In this document: positions 1 through 7,158 of the stretch, piece after piece
Position numbering within the stretch: position 1 is the stretch's first letter
Layout: each line of letters begins with the position of its first letter
Assembly: GCA_030018575.1 (NCBI GenBank)
Contig: JASEIA010000007.1
Coordinates: forward strand, 1-25,293
Direction of reading: 5' to 3'
Source of the DNA: Nanobdellota archaeon
Lineage (GTDB): Archaea; Nanobdellota; Nanobdellia; SCGC-AAA011-G17; GW2011-AR17
DNA: 25,293 nt
Notes under the pieces: model-generated
Told to the model about the DNA's origin: nothing
Database searches by the model: none
What the model saw: the letters and a program-made list of their open reading frames with translations, nothing else
Made by a program: the position numbers and the translations under genes

Positions 1-786
1 GGGAAACCCCTACCTCTTTCGTTATATTTAGGGCAGAAAAATGAGGACAAAGAGTATAAATCAATAAAGTCAATAGCAAAGCGTATCGGCTATCCTGTTT
101 CTATTATTCGGGTAGGGCTTGGCAAGTTTATAGATAAAGGTTGGAAAGATTGGGATTACATAATCCCGGCGAGAAACTTCATGTTTGCTGCTTTTGCAGC
201 ATCTTTTCTTAGTATGTCTACGAAACAGGAATGTACAATCTTTCTGTCAGCTCTTGAAGAGGAAATCAAGCATTCCAATACTGACAAGAGCAATTACTTT
301 TTCAATAAATGTACACAGCTTTTTTCAGAATATTACAATAAGAATATTGTGATCTCTACGCCGTTTGGAAAATATTCAAAAGCAGAGATAGCTGCACACT
401 GGAGAAATAACTGGAAGGTCAAATATGGTCTCTCACCTTATGATACCGTGACATGCTATTTTGGCAATAACTGCGGCAGGTGCAAGGCTTGCCTAAAGAG
501 AACTATAGCCTTATTAGCTGCAGGATGGAATGCAGATCCTGATCTTAAGTTAAATCCAATGGCGGATAAGGATGGGTTTTTGGCAAATGATATGCTGTTG
601 AGGATGAGCACATTCTCTAGAAAACGCAAGATGGAACTGCTGACGGCAATAAGGAAGTCATGGGATGTTGTGCCTCAGCATGTAAAAAAATCTTATGAAA
701 AGGCAAGCAAAAAGCTTGTAAATAGTTCTGTCTTATATGAGGACAAACTTAAAAAGTTTACTATGGGGGTTGAAAATGCCAGGTAA
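1..786 (+). CDS. QueC-like protein (7-cyano-7-deazaguanine synthase family), 5' end outside window
   Basis: The reading frame is open from base 1, so the gene begins upstream; 261 C-terminal codons are present. Two QueC-family signatures are visible. One is IPARNFMF (around residue 57 of the fragment), matching the family's PARN motif. The other is a Cys cluster, CYFGNNCGRCKACLKR (about residues 152-167), expected to bind zinc. QueC proteins use ATP and ammonia to convert CDG to preQ0, the precursor of archaeosine or queuosine. The ATP-pyrophosphatase SGGxDS motif would lie upstream and is not seen. About 75 residues of Lys-rich helix follow the Cys cluster, where ordinary QueC ends soon after it. 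This tail and the linked kinase and phosphatase genes leave open a specialised QueC-like role, for example in nucleic-acid modification or defence. The stop overlaps the next gene by 11 nt. Confidence 0.8.
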   Translation, partial: GKPLPLSLYLGQKNEDKEYKSIKSIAKRIGYPVSIIRVGLGKFIDKGWKDWDYIIPARNFMFAAFAASFLSMSTKQECTIFLSALEEEIKHSNTDKSNYFFNKCTQLFSEYYNKNIVISTPFGKYSKAEIAAHWRNNWKVKYGLSPYDTVTCYFGNNCGRCKACLKRTIALLAAGWNADPDLKLNPMADKDGFLANDMLLRMSTFSRKRKMELLTAIRKSWDVVPQHVKKSYEKASKKLVNSSVLYEDKLKKFTMGVENAR

Positions 787-1414
787 ACTGATTATACTGG
801 GTGGGGTCTCGTCAGTAGGTAAGACCACCTTATGCAGGCAAATAGAGTCTGCTTATGGCATAGCCAACAAGAGGCTGCATAGCTATATATTTGAAGCTGC
901 AAAATTGAAACCTATGGATGAGATTTTGGCAAACTGGAATCGCTTTATGCCTGATGCAGTAAACCTACTCGTTAGAGATGCAGGGTTAGAAGGCGCATTA
1001 ACTTGCGATATCCATTTTGCAGTGCAGCCCAAGCTTGATACAGCTTATGCGATGGGAACTTATTTCGTTGAAGATATTAATGAGCCATATATATGCGGTA
1101 TAGAAGAAGATGCACTAAAATCCTTTAATGGGCATAACCTCTCTTTGTATATGCTGCTATTTGAAGCAGATGTGGATGAGGTCATATCCAGAAGAATTGA
1201 GGAAGAAAAAAAAGGCACAAAAAAACCAAGAAGCTTAAACAGGCAAAGCCTAGAAAATGAAATGTTCTATGAACGAGAATATTTTTATAAAGCCGCGGGC
1301 ATAGCCATAAAGTATATAAATCCAGTTGTGGACGTGATTAAAAATGAAAATGGAAGATTAGACCGCACATTGGAACGGCTAGTCCAGATATGCAATCTTG
1401 GAGGTACAATATGA
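776..1414 (+). CDS. P-loop nucleotide/nucleoside kinase-like protein
   Basis: A 212-residue protein with a Walker A loop at the N terminus, GGVSSVGKTT (about residues 9-18). In the C-terminal half, an ADVDEVISRRIEEE segment resembles the region around the LID arginines in adenylate-kinase-like enzymes. It probably phosphorylates a small molecule or nucleotide, but the substrate cannot be read from sequence. The ATG at 776 is preferred to an in-frame start at 737, because it puts the P-loop near the N terminus and gives a short 11-nt overlap with the QueC-like gene. Its own stop overlaps the next start as ATGA. The tight coupling suggests that kinase, phosphatase and QueC-like protein act on one pathway; that is inference. 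Confidence 0.7.
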   Translation: MPGKLIILGGVSSVGKTTLCRQIESAYGIANKRLHSYIFEAAKLKPMDEILANWNRFMPDAVNLLVRDAGLEGALTCDIHFAVQPKLDTAYAMGTYFVEDINEPYICGIEEDALKSFNGHNLSLYMLLFEADVDEVISRRIEEEKKGTKKPRSLNRQSLENEMFYEREYFYKAAGIAIKYINPVVDVIKNENGRLDRTLERLVQICNLGGTI

Positions 1415-2040
1415 CAAAACTAATAGTGGTCCGGCACTGCCAGACAGAGGATAATGCAGCAGGCAAAATGCAGGGTTATCATAATGATTCCTGCTTTACT
1501 GAAGAAGGAAAAATCCAGGCGCAAAAGCTATTAGACAGGCTTAAGAGCGAGCCTATAAAAGCAGTTTACTGCAGCGACCTTGGCAGGGCATTCAAGACTG
1601 CGGAGGCAATAGCTTCTGCTCATGGGTTAAAGCCGATACAATTGCAAGAACTGAGAGAATGTGACATAGGCGACTGGAGGGATTTACCTGTAAAGGAGGG
1701 TATCGGCAAATGGATAGAATATTACGAAACGCAAAAGAAAAAAGGCATTAAGCGGGAAATTATACGCCCTCCGAACGGCGAGAACAGCTTTGACCATCAG
1801 GTAAGAGTCAAGAAAGCTGTAAAAAGAATAGTTGCTGAACATCCCAATGATGTGGTAGTTATAGTGGGGCACAGTGGCACTAACAGGGTAATAGTTGGCA
1901 GCTTTGAAAACAAGGATCCTGACGAATTTTATAATGTAGGGCAGTCAAACGCATGCATAAATATAATAGAAACAGACGAAAATCATTCAAAAATAATATC
2001 TGTAAATGACACAAGGCATCTTGAGAATGGAACAAATTAA
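1411..2040 (+). CDS. Histidine phosphatase superfamily (phosphoglycerate mutase-like)
   Basis: A 209-residue protein. The N-terminal motif VVRHCQTEDN carries the catalytic His (about H9) next to the phosphate-binding Arg. An Arg near 59, the Glu in ELREC (about 83) and a second His in IVGHSGTN (about 154) complete the branch-1 active site. Cys replaces the usual Gly in the RHG motif. The ATG at 1411 is chosen because GGAGG lies at 1400-1404 and the codon overlaps the upstream TGA (ATGA); an in-frame start at 1390 has no such support. Family members dephosphorylate sugars, nucleotides or cofactor intermediates. Its place in an operon with a kinase-like and a QueC-like gene suggests a small phosphorylated metabolite. 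Confidence 0.85.
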   Translation: MTKLIVVRHCQTEDNAAGKMQGYHNDSCFTEEGKIQAQKLLDRLKSEPIKAVYCSDLGRAFKTAEAIASAHGLKPIQLQELRECDIGDWRDLPVKEGIGKWIEYYETQKKKGIKREIIRPPNGENSFDHQVRVKKAVKRIVAEHPNDVVVIVGHSGTNRVIVGSFENKDPDEFYNVGQSNACINIIETDENHSKIISVNDTRHLENGTN

Positions 2041-2812
2041 ATTCAGGAGCATGGATGAGTTGGAGATATTCGGGCATTTGTCTATTCCACATTCCACAAA
2101 GCCTCTACCGGCTGTTTTGCTCGTTACAGGAGGAATTCATGGCGGTGTATTTCAGGAAGACGGGGCTTATGACCCTTTGCATATAGAGATATGCAATTGC
2201 CTTAATAATGCAGGATATGCAACTCTTATTGTAGATAAGCGGGGCAGCAAAGGGTATGGCAATGAATACATGTCCTATCTTGACTTATGCGGCAGGGAAG
2301 TGGATGATATAATAGCAGGCGGACTTTACCTGAAAGGGCTTAGCCAGTTAAATGGTAGAATAGCAGTGCATGGCACGAGCAGGAGCTCAACTACAGCTTC
2401 ACTTGCAATTTCCAGAAGTTCTATATTTGCAGCAGCAGTGCTTGCTTCCGGATTCTATGATATATATCCTCAATATAAATATGAAGAAAAATATAGGTCG
2501 CAAATATTTCCTACAAAACAGTCTATGCAAGGTAAGGATATAGAAACTTTTCCTTATAGGGAACGTTCTCCTATAAACCATGTTGGCAATGTTAATTGCA
2601 GCGTTCTTCTTGTGCATGGGAAAGATGACACTATTGTGCCTCTTGAGCGTTCAGTGGAGTATCACAATACGCTTAGGAGAAACTGTGTAGATGTGGAGTT
2701 GATAATCTACGAGCAGTTCGCACATTTTAAAGCATATAGCTATCCTTCTCATCCTATAGGAAGAACATACTGGGACGAATGTATAAGGTTCTTACACAAA
2801 CACTTAAAATAG
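2027..2812 (+). CDS. Alpha/beta hydrolase (S9 peptidase / dienelactone hydrolase-like)
   Basis: A 261-residue protein with an alpha/beta-hydrolase layout. An oxyanion-type segment VTGGIHGG is followed by a nucleophile elbow HGTSRS (Ser about 118), the acid in HGKDDTIVP (Asp about 201) and the base in EQFAHF (His about 233). All three triad residues are therefore present. The elbow is GTSRSS rather than the common GxSxGG, so the oxyanion surroundings may differ. The start could be ATG 2006 or ATG 2027; 2027 is used because it leaves a short overlap with the phosphatase gene and fits the family's N terminus. It ends the four-gene operon. The substrate (ester, peptide or lactone) is unknown. Confidence 0.8.
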   Translation: MEQIKFRSMDELEIFGHLSIPHSTKPLPAVLLVTGGIHGGVFQEDGAYDPLHIEICNCLNNAGYATLIVDKRGSKGYGNEYMSYLDLCGREVDDIIAGGLYLKGLSQLNGRIAVHGTSRSSTTASLAISRSSIFAAAVLASGFYDIYPQYKYEEKYRSQIFPTKQSMQGKDIETFPYRERSPINHVGNVNCSVLLVHGKDDTIVPLERSVEYHNTLRRNCVDVELIIYEQFAHFKAYSYPSHPIGRTYWDECIRFLHKHLK

Positions 2813-2872
2813 GTATAATCTTAGGAGATTGCGGCATCTCTGCGGAGTCTACAAAAGCCGGGCTTAGATAGC

Positions 2873-2880
2873 TTTAAATA
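2873..2880 (+). promoter_or_regulatory. TATA box upstream of hairpin array and tRNA-Val
   Basis: TTTAAATA lies in AT-rich DNA, with transcription expected near 2900-2906. No better TATA box is seen between here and the tRNA at 3046, so the primary transcript would carry about 140 nt of structured leader before the tRNA. Confidence 0.5.
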
Positions 2881-2914
2881 TGATTTAATTTTAATCAATT
2901 ACATCAATCGCAAT

Positions 2915-3042
2915 GCTCGCGAGCCCAGAATGTGGGGCGAGCTAGGTGGGCTTCATGCCCGCCCGAGGTTGATACACACGAAAATGAACACATTTTCGGT
3001 GCCCCGAGAATCTCGGATTCTCGCGGGAGGGTAATCTACCCT
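2915..3042 (+). other. Array of five consecutive hairpins before tRNA-Val
   Basis: Five stem-loops follow one another. The first is 2915-2942 (GCTCG with CGAGC, plus CCC with GGG). The second is 2945-2963 (GGTGGGC with GCCCGCC). The third is 2975-3001 (CGAAAATG with CATTTTCG, extended by CAC/GTG across an A bulge). The fourth is 3002-3027 (CGAGAATC with GATTCTCG, extended by CCC/GGG across a C bulge). The fifth is 3028-3042 (AGGGTA with TACCCT). The last three recur in order at 18667-18731 with different bases but the same C bulge. It may be a leader RNA, a processing signal or a REP-like repeat; no known RNA family was recognised. Confidence 0.6.
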
Positions 3043-3045
3043 TAT

Positions 3046-3118
3046 GGGCCCATGGTCTAGCGGCTATGACGCTACCCTTACAAGGTGGAGGTCGAGTGTT
3101 CGAATCACTCTGGGCCCA
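3046..3118 (+). tRNA. tRNA-Val (anticodon UAC)
   Basis: The cloverleaf is complete. The acceptor stem GGGCCCA (3046-3052) pairs perfectly with TGGGCCC (3111-3117), followed by discriminator A. The anticodon stem CTACC/GGTGG encloses the 7-nt loop CTTACAA with anticodon TAC at 3079-3081. The T arm is GAGTG-TTCGAAT-CACTC. There is no intron and no encoded CCA. The dtdA start codon is only 9 nt downstream, so tRNA and protein gene are probably on one transcript that RNase P and a 3' endonuclease must cut. Confidence 0.95.
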
Positions 3119-3127
3119 TTTTTAACT

Positions 3128-3922
3128 ATGAAATTCGCAATAATCACGTCAGGCAAAGACGATGCTGGAAAGAACATAAGGGCTTCGCTTCTTCAATTAT
3201 ATCCGTTTAAGCAGGATAGGGGCTTTCATTCCTTAGGCAATATTCTGCTGTATGAAACTGACAAGGAGTCGATCTATTGCGAAAATCTTGACAAGGAAAT
3301 AAACGCAGATATTATCGTTTTCGCCACAAAGCACCAGTCAAAGGCAGGCACAAAGTCATTGTCAGTGCATGTTCCTGGCAATTTCGGAAGAGCGGAATTG
3401 GGAGGAAAGGACAAAACACTTTGCATTGCTCCTGCTTCTTTGCTAAAAGCGATGTTTTTAGAGCTGAATGAGCGGGGAAAATCCTTGGAAGGTTTTGAAA
3501 TCACCTTGGAAACAGTGCATCACGGCCCTTGTCTTGAAAAGCCCGCGATGTTCATTGAGATTGGCTCGTCAATAAGCCAATGGGGCATAAAGGAAGCGGG
3601 AGAAATAATAGCTAAGACAATAATGAATGTCCTGCAAAAGCCAGTAAAGGAATGTAAGGCAGTGATTGCAATCGGCGGCCCGCATTATCCGAGGGAATTC
3701 AACAAATTCCTTTTGAGGACAGAGTATGCAATCGGGCAGATGTGCCCTGAATACCAATTGGAAAACCTGGATGAAGAGATGTTAAAACAAATGCTTGAAA
3801 AGAATGTAGAAAAGATTGAATTTGTTTTGCTTGACTGGAAAGGATTAAAGGGGCACAAGGAGATTGTCAAGGGATTGTTGGAAAAGGCAAATATTCCATT
3901 CAGGAAAGTGCAGGAGTTCTAG
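3128..3922 (+). CDS. dtdA: D-aminoacyl-tRNA deacylase, archaeal type (DtdA)
   Basis: A 264-residue cytosolic protein matching the archaeal/plant DtdA family, which removes D-amino acids wrongly attached to tRNA. Family landmarks visible are the FATKHQSKAGTKSLSVH segment (about residues 64-80), ETVHHGPCLEKP, and IAIGGPHYPREF, with His and Cys residues likely to belong to the zinc site. The length fits the family. The start is the ATG at 3128, just after the tRNA; an open frame extending upstream merely runs through the tRNA. The stop shares the CTAG at 3919-3922 with the stop of the opposing translin gene, so the two genes converge with no intergenic DNA. Confidence 0.93.
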   Translation: MKFAIITSGKDDAGKNIRASLLQLYPFKQDRGFHSLGNILLYETDKESIYCENLDKEINADIIVFATKHQSKAGTKSLSVHVPGNFGRAELGGKDKTLCIAPASLLKAMFLELNERGKSLEGFEITLETVHHGPCLEKPAMFIEIGSSISQWGIKEAGEIIAKTIMNVLQKPVKECKAVIAIGGPHYPREFNKFLLRTEYAIGQMCPEYQLENLDEEMLKQMLEKNVEKIEFVLLDWKGLKGHKEIVKGLLEKANIPFRKVQEF

Positions 3923-4488
3923 TCTTCCATCGTGTGCTTCACTGAAATAGTTAAAGCCAAGTCCTCAAGCTTCTTCAGGTTCCACTTGATTGAGTCTGCC
4001 TTGTTTCTCAATTGCCCGCCGCGAAGGTCAAACTGCAGGAACTCTCCGTAAATCTCAGAAACAAAATCTTTTATATGCAATGCCTCATCATACCTCTTGT
4101 TGATTGTTGCATTCACAGCCTGCCTCACAAGCTCGCCTGTCAAATCACACAAGCCAAGAAGATAATTTTCAGTATCAGCGCCAAGCTCTTTTCTGGAAGG
4201 CAGCTTTTTGTTTTTCACAAACTCAAAAAAGCACACCGCCTCGACATATTCCTGCACAGCAACGGACTCCATGTCAGTTCCGCAGTATTCTTTCGGAAGC
4301 CCGGAAACTAATTTTTTTATTTCACCGCAAATATCTTCCGCTTTCTTCAGGTCCCCCCTCTGCGCAGAATAGATAATCTGCTTTGAAAGCATGATGATAT
4401 CCCTTGACTTCCTGATGACAGACTCCCTTTTCTCTTCAGATTCCTTAAGCTCTTTCCTTATTTCCGAAAATTCTGAAGCGTTAATCAT
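3919..4488 (-). CDS. Translin family protein
   Basis: An all-helical protein of 189 residues, close to usual translin size. The C-terminal stretch with EALHIKDFVSEIYGEFLQFD followed by LRNKADSIKW matches the conserved end of translins, where an aromatic/acidic helix precedes the R-K-D segment. Translins bind RNA and single-stranded DNA as ring oligomers, and archaeal members can cut RNA. The ATG at 4488 is preferred over 4512 because GAGGG lies just upstream, and it overlaps the end of the PHP gene by 8 nt. It is the last gene of a three-gene operon. Confidence 0.8.
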   Translation of the reverse strand: MINASEFSEIRKELKESEEKRESVIRKSRDIIMLSKQIIYSAQRGDLKKAEDICGEIKKLVSGLPKEYCGTDMESVAVQEYVEAVCFFEFVKNKKLPSRKELGADTENYLLGLCDLTGELVRQAVNATINKRYDEALHIKDFVSEIYGEFLQFDLRGGQLRNKADSIKWNLKKLEDLALTISVKHTMED

Positions 4489-5743
4489 AGTCCCTCTTGT
4501 CATAGTCAGCATCTGCCCAGCCGAATTTCCGCTGCAGCCATCTCAGCATTCTGCTTGAAACCTTCGGCATGTAATGGTGCTCAGGCTTTGCGTGCTCCCT
4601 GTAGTCATTCCTTATGCCCTCCACATATTCATAATACTTGTATGCGTCTGCATACTCTGCCCTTATTAGGTTGTCAATGCATCGCTTTTCAAGCTCGTAT
4701 GCATCCTTCTCTGTTTTTGTCTTGAGATTTGCCGCGATTAGTTTTGATAAAATTGGCTTCAGCGCAGGCAGTATTGCCATGCCGAATACTTTTTTGAGAT
4801 TGTTGTCAGCGTATCTGAAAAAGCCGATTGTTTGCGGCGTAAAAAACCTTAAAAATGGCATGCCTCTCAGGTATTTTGAATTCTGCCATTTTTCTTTCTC
4901 TGCGCCAATCTTTTCGCGCATCTGCCCCAGTTCGTACCTTTTGTATGCTTCCACGCCCTCAAGTATATCTGCCTTTGTAACTTCATATGAGCCGCCTTCG
5001 CCGCCAGGATGCACTTCGCCGCCGGCAAGCGCTTCAAGAAACTCGCCTTTTGTCCTTGCATTTGGCGCTATTGTGTAAGCCCTGCCTATTGTATGCAGCG
5101 TATGCGCATCACTGCCGCCAATTCCTGCGATTTTCCGCTCTCCGGGCTTTTTGTGCCTGTTCCTGAAATCAATGCACATCCCGGCGATGTCATTTGCGCG
5201 CATTGCATCCCCGTTCAGGGTTTCTATTATGCCAAACATGTCAATCCAGATCATCAAATCTACTGACTTAATCCTTATCTTCGGCTTCACAGCCTCTGCA
5301 AGATGCGCGCCGGCATGTATAATCTTTTTCTGCCTTAAATAATCCACAAATTCGCCCAGATAAACATTTTTCCGCATCTTTACCAGCTCGTTATGCGTTT
5401 CCATGTCTATATCATAGCAAAGAACATCAACAACTTGCCCTTCTTCAGTTGCCTTTACTGCATATTCGCAGCCAGTAAAGGTATCAACAGGATAAATGTA
5501 AGTAAGGCGAAGGGATTCTTCTATTGAATTATGGTCTGTTATTGTTACAAATCTCCTGCCCGTTTTTCTTGCAGTTGCGTAGATGTCTTCAGGGCTTGAA
5601 TAGCTTTCCCTTACGCTGAATAATCTTGTAAACCTCAGTGGTATTACATCTTTGGAGCCCCTTGAATGCACATGCATGTCGCAGCTTGCCCCTTTTTCAA
5701 ATTCAGGCGGGCCCGATATGCAACTTAGTTCAGCGTTTGCCAT
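4481..5743 (-). CDS. PHP-domain metal-dependent phosphoesterase
   Basis: About 420 residues. The N-terminal PHP domain shows every expected metal-site motif: CDMHVHS, TITDHNS, a Glu in FTGCEY, HAGAH, and GGSDAHTLHTIGRAYT. Such proteins hydrolyse phosphoesters of nucleotides, nucleic acids or other substrates. The remaining C-terminal half (about residues 250-420) is charged and helical, without a domain I recognise. The ATG at 5743 has GAGGG five bases upstream; an upstream in-frame ATG at 5773 is possible and would sit 2 nt after the preceding gene. Its linkage to translin suggests a nucleic-acid-related role, as inference. Confidence 0.85.
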   Translation of the reverse strand: MANAELSCISGPPEFEKGASCDMHVHSRGSKDVIPLRFTRLFSVRESYSSPEDIYATARKTGRRFVTITDHNSIEESLRLTYIYPVDTFTGCEYAVKATEEGQVVDVLCYDIDMETHNELVKMRKNVYLGEFVDYLRQKKIIHAGAHLAEAVKPKIRIKSVDLMIWIDMFGIIETLNGDAMRANDIAGMCIDFRNRHKKPGERKIAGIGGSDAHTLHTIGRAYTIAPNARTKGEFLEALAGGEVHPGGEGGSYEVTKADILEGVEAYKRYELGQMREKIGAEKEKWQNSKYLRGMPFLRFFTPQTIGFFRYADNNLKKVFGMAILPALKPILSKLIAANLKTKTEKDAYELEKRCIDNLIRAEYADAYKYYEYVEGIRNDYREHAKPEHHYMPKVSSRMLRWLQRKFGWADADYDKRDYD

Positions 5744-5775
5744 TTTTTCCCTCATGGGTGGTATTTTTAGCATCT

Positions 5776-6429
5776 TTATAAGCCTTTTGCAGCCCTGTAT
5801 TCAATCAAGTCAGGATTCGTAAGCCCAAGCCCTTTTTCCCCTGATATGATTCTTTCCAGCTTTGAAACTTCCGGGCTTGGCGCGAATGAAATATTCTTTA
5901 CCCCCTTGCTTAATGCCCTCATAATGGCTATCTGATATACAATGGCAGGGCCGAGTATAAATGAAGTAAAGGGCACAAATAAAAGCGGAGGCACGAAAAA
6001 TGCCGCAAAACTAATGGCTTCTATCCCTAAGATAAGCCCGCTTTTGAATGCTTCTTTTTTTACTATCCGCGAAAAGATGCGTTTTGCCTTGTCTTCCGGA
6101 ATATTTTCTGAGTAATTCAGGCTTGCGGTTCCTGCATATGCGGCTTCCTTCAGTATGCCCGAGGTTTTAGTTTTCATCCTGTTTCCTATTTTGTGCATGC
6201 TTTTCTTTGCGCTATATATAATCTCATCATAAGCCGCGTCAATTCCCGCCTGCACGTCAGCGGTAATTCTGTACTCCTTTGTTGTATTCCCTGCCAATAT
6301 GCCTTCAAGAAGGTTTATTCTTTTTGCGAGGTCAATGGCGGGTATTTTAGGCTTTTCCTTATCTTCCACTTTTTGGGGATTATAATAAAGAGTGTACTGG
6401 CTGCCTGTGTTAAACATGTAGATGTCCAT
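5776..6429 (-). CDS. Unrecognised membrane protein with two C-terminal hydrophobic segments
   Basis: I do not recognise this 217-residue protein. The N-terminal two thirds are soluble-looking and helical. The region around residues 140-185 is strongly hydrophobic (LILGIEAISFAAFFVPPLLF and the following FTSFILGPAIVYQIAIM), consistent with two membrane helices or a hairpin. A charged tail of about 40 residues follows. The ATG at 6429 is chosen because a TATA box (6454-6461) lies 25-32 nt upstream, giving a leaderless mRNA; an upstream in-frame start at 6480 would precede that promoter. It is the first gene of the operon with PHP and translin. Confidence 0.65.
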   Translation of the reverse strand: MDIYMFNTGSQYTLYYNPQKVEDKEKPKIPAIDLAKRINLLEGILAGNTTKEYRITADVQAGIDAAYDEIIYSAKKSMHKIGNRMKTKTSGILKEAAYAGTASLNYSENIPEDKAKRIFSRIVKKEAFKSGLILGIEAISFAAFFVPPLLFVPFTSFILGPAIVYQIAIMRALSKGVKNISFAPSPEVSKLERIISGEKGLGLTNPDLIEYRAAKGL

Positions 6430-6453
6430 AACAATAGTATGAATATGTATGAC

Positions 6454-6461
6454 ATTAAATA
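6454..6461 (-). promoter_or_regulatory. TATA box for the membrane protein/PHP/translin operon
   Basis: TATTTAAT on the minus strand lies 25-32 nt before the ATG at 6429, the spacing seen repeatedly in this window for leaderless genes. Confidence 0.6.
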
Positions 6462-6533
6462 CTTTTCTGCAAAATTCCATTCAATGTATCTTAATATGCT
6501 ATTAATGCAACAAAAATATTTGCAGCAAAAGCC

Positions 6534-6541
6534 TTATATAA
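6534..6541 (+). promoter_or_regulatory. TATA box for the HTH-like/PIN operon
   Basis: TTATATAA, with a predicted start of transcription near 6562. This lies after the ATG at 6543, which argues against that ATG as the translation start. Confidence 0.55.
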
Positions 6542-6584
6542 TATGGGCGCCTATTATTTATCAATAAAAAAAGAGGCTATAATT

Positions 6585-7154
6585 TTGGACAGCGATTTAA
6601 AAGAGGTAATGCTTGAATCCCTTGAGGAAGCCCAGGAAGCTTTTGCGGCGATTGACTCAAACAAGCTAAAATCAATAAGCGACTATACGCTCCATTACGC
6701 GGGCATTTTCCAGGATTCTTATTCTGTCTCAATAGCAATTATCATCTATTCGCTTGCCAAGATTGTCGAGAAGAAAAAACTGCGCTCTGACAAGGACTGG
6801 GCAAGATTCAAGGCAGAAACGCTGCAGAATCTCAGGGAAGCAAGCTCTGCATTGGAAAAAGATAATCTTGACAAATATCTTGCAGAGCTCAAGGAGCTTC
6901 TTGCAAGCATAGGGAAGGTGGATGCGACGTTTGGGAATTATGTGACTGAAGTCATAGAAAAGGCAAAGATAAAGAAAGGATATGCTGTTTACGAGCACGG
7001 ATTGTCCGTGGGAAGGGCTGCTGAGCTTATGGGCGTGAGCCCGTGGGAGCTCATGGACTATCTTGGGCAGACAAAGCTTGTTGACGAGATGCCTATGCTT
7101 ACAAAGCCGATAAGCGAAAGGCTTGCAGTTGCAAGAAAAATATTCAATATGTGA
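6585..7154 (+). CDS. Helical protein with HTH-like C terminus, partner of PIN protein
   Basis: About 189 residues, largely helical and charged. The segment GLSVGRAAELMGVSPWELMD near residue 145 resembles a short helix-turn-helix, as in UPF0175-type antitoxins. The start is uncertain. ATG 6543 lies inside or next to the TATA box, whereas TTG 6585 has AGAGG eight bases upstream (6572-6576) and is preferred. It lies 4 nt before a PIN-domain gene, an arrangement that recalls antitoxin-toxin pairs but is also common for archaeal RNA-processing PIN proteins. The function is not known. Confidence 0.65.
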   Translation: MDSDLKEVMLESLEEAQEAFAAIDSNKLKSISDYTLHYAGIFQDSYSVSIAIIIYSLAKIVEKKKLRSDKDWARFKAETLQNLREASSALEKDNLDKYLAELKELLASIGKVDATFGNYVTEVIEKAKIKKGYAVYEHGLSVGRAAELMGVSPWELMDYLGQTKLVDEMPMLTKPISERLAVARKIFNM

Positions 7155-7158
7155 GAAA

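Noticed and set aside
3044..3127. In-frame N-terminal extension of dtdA
   Set aside because: It is the translation of the tRNA-Val gene; the ATG at 3128 gives the family's normal N terminus.
4012..5342. Plus-strand frames opposite the translin and PHP genes
   Set aside because: The minus-strand genes have clear family motifs; the plus-strand translations do not.
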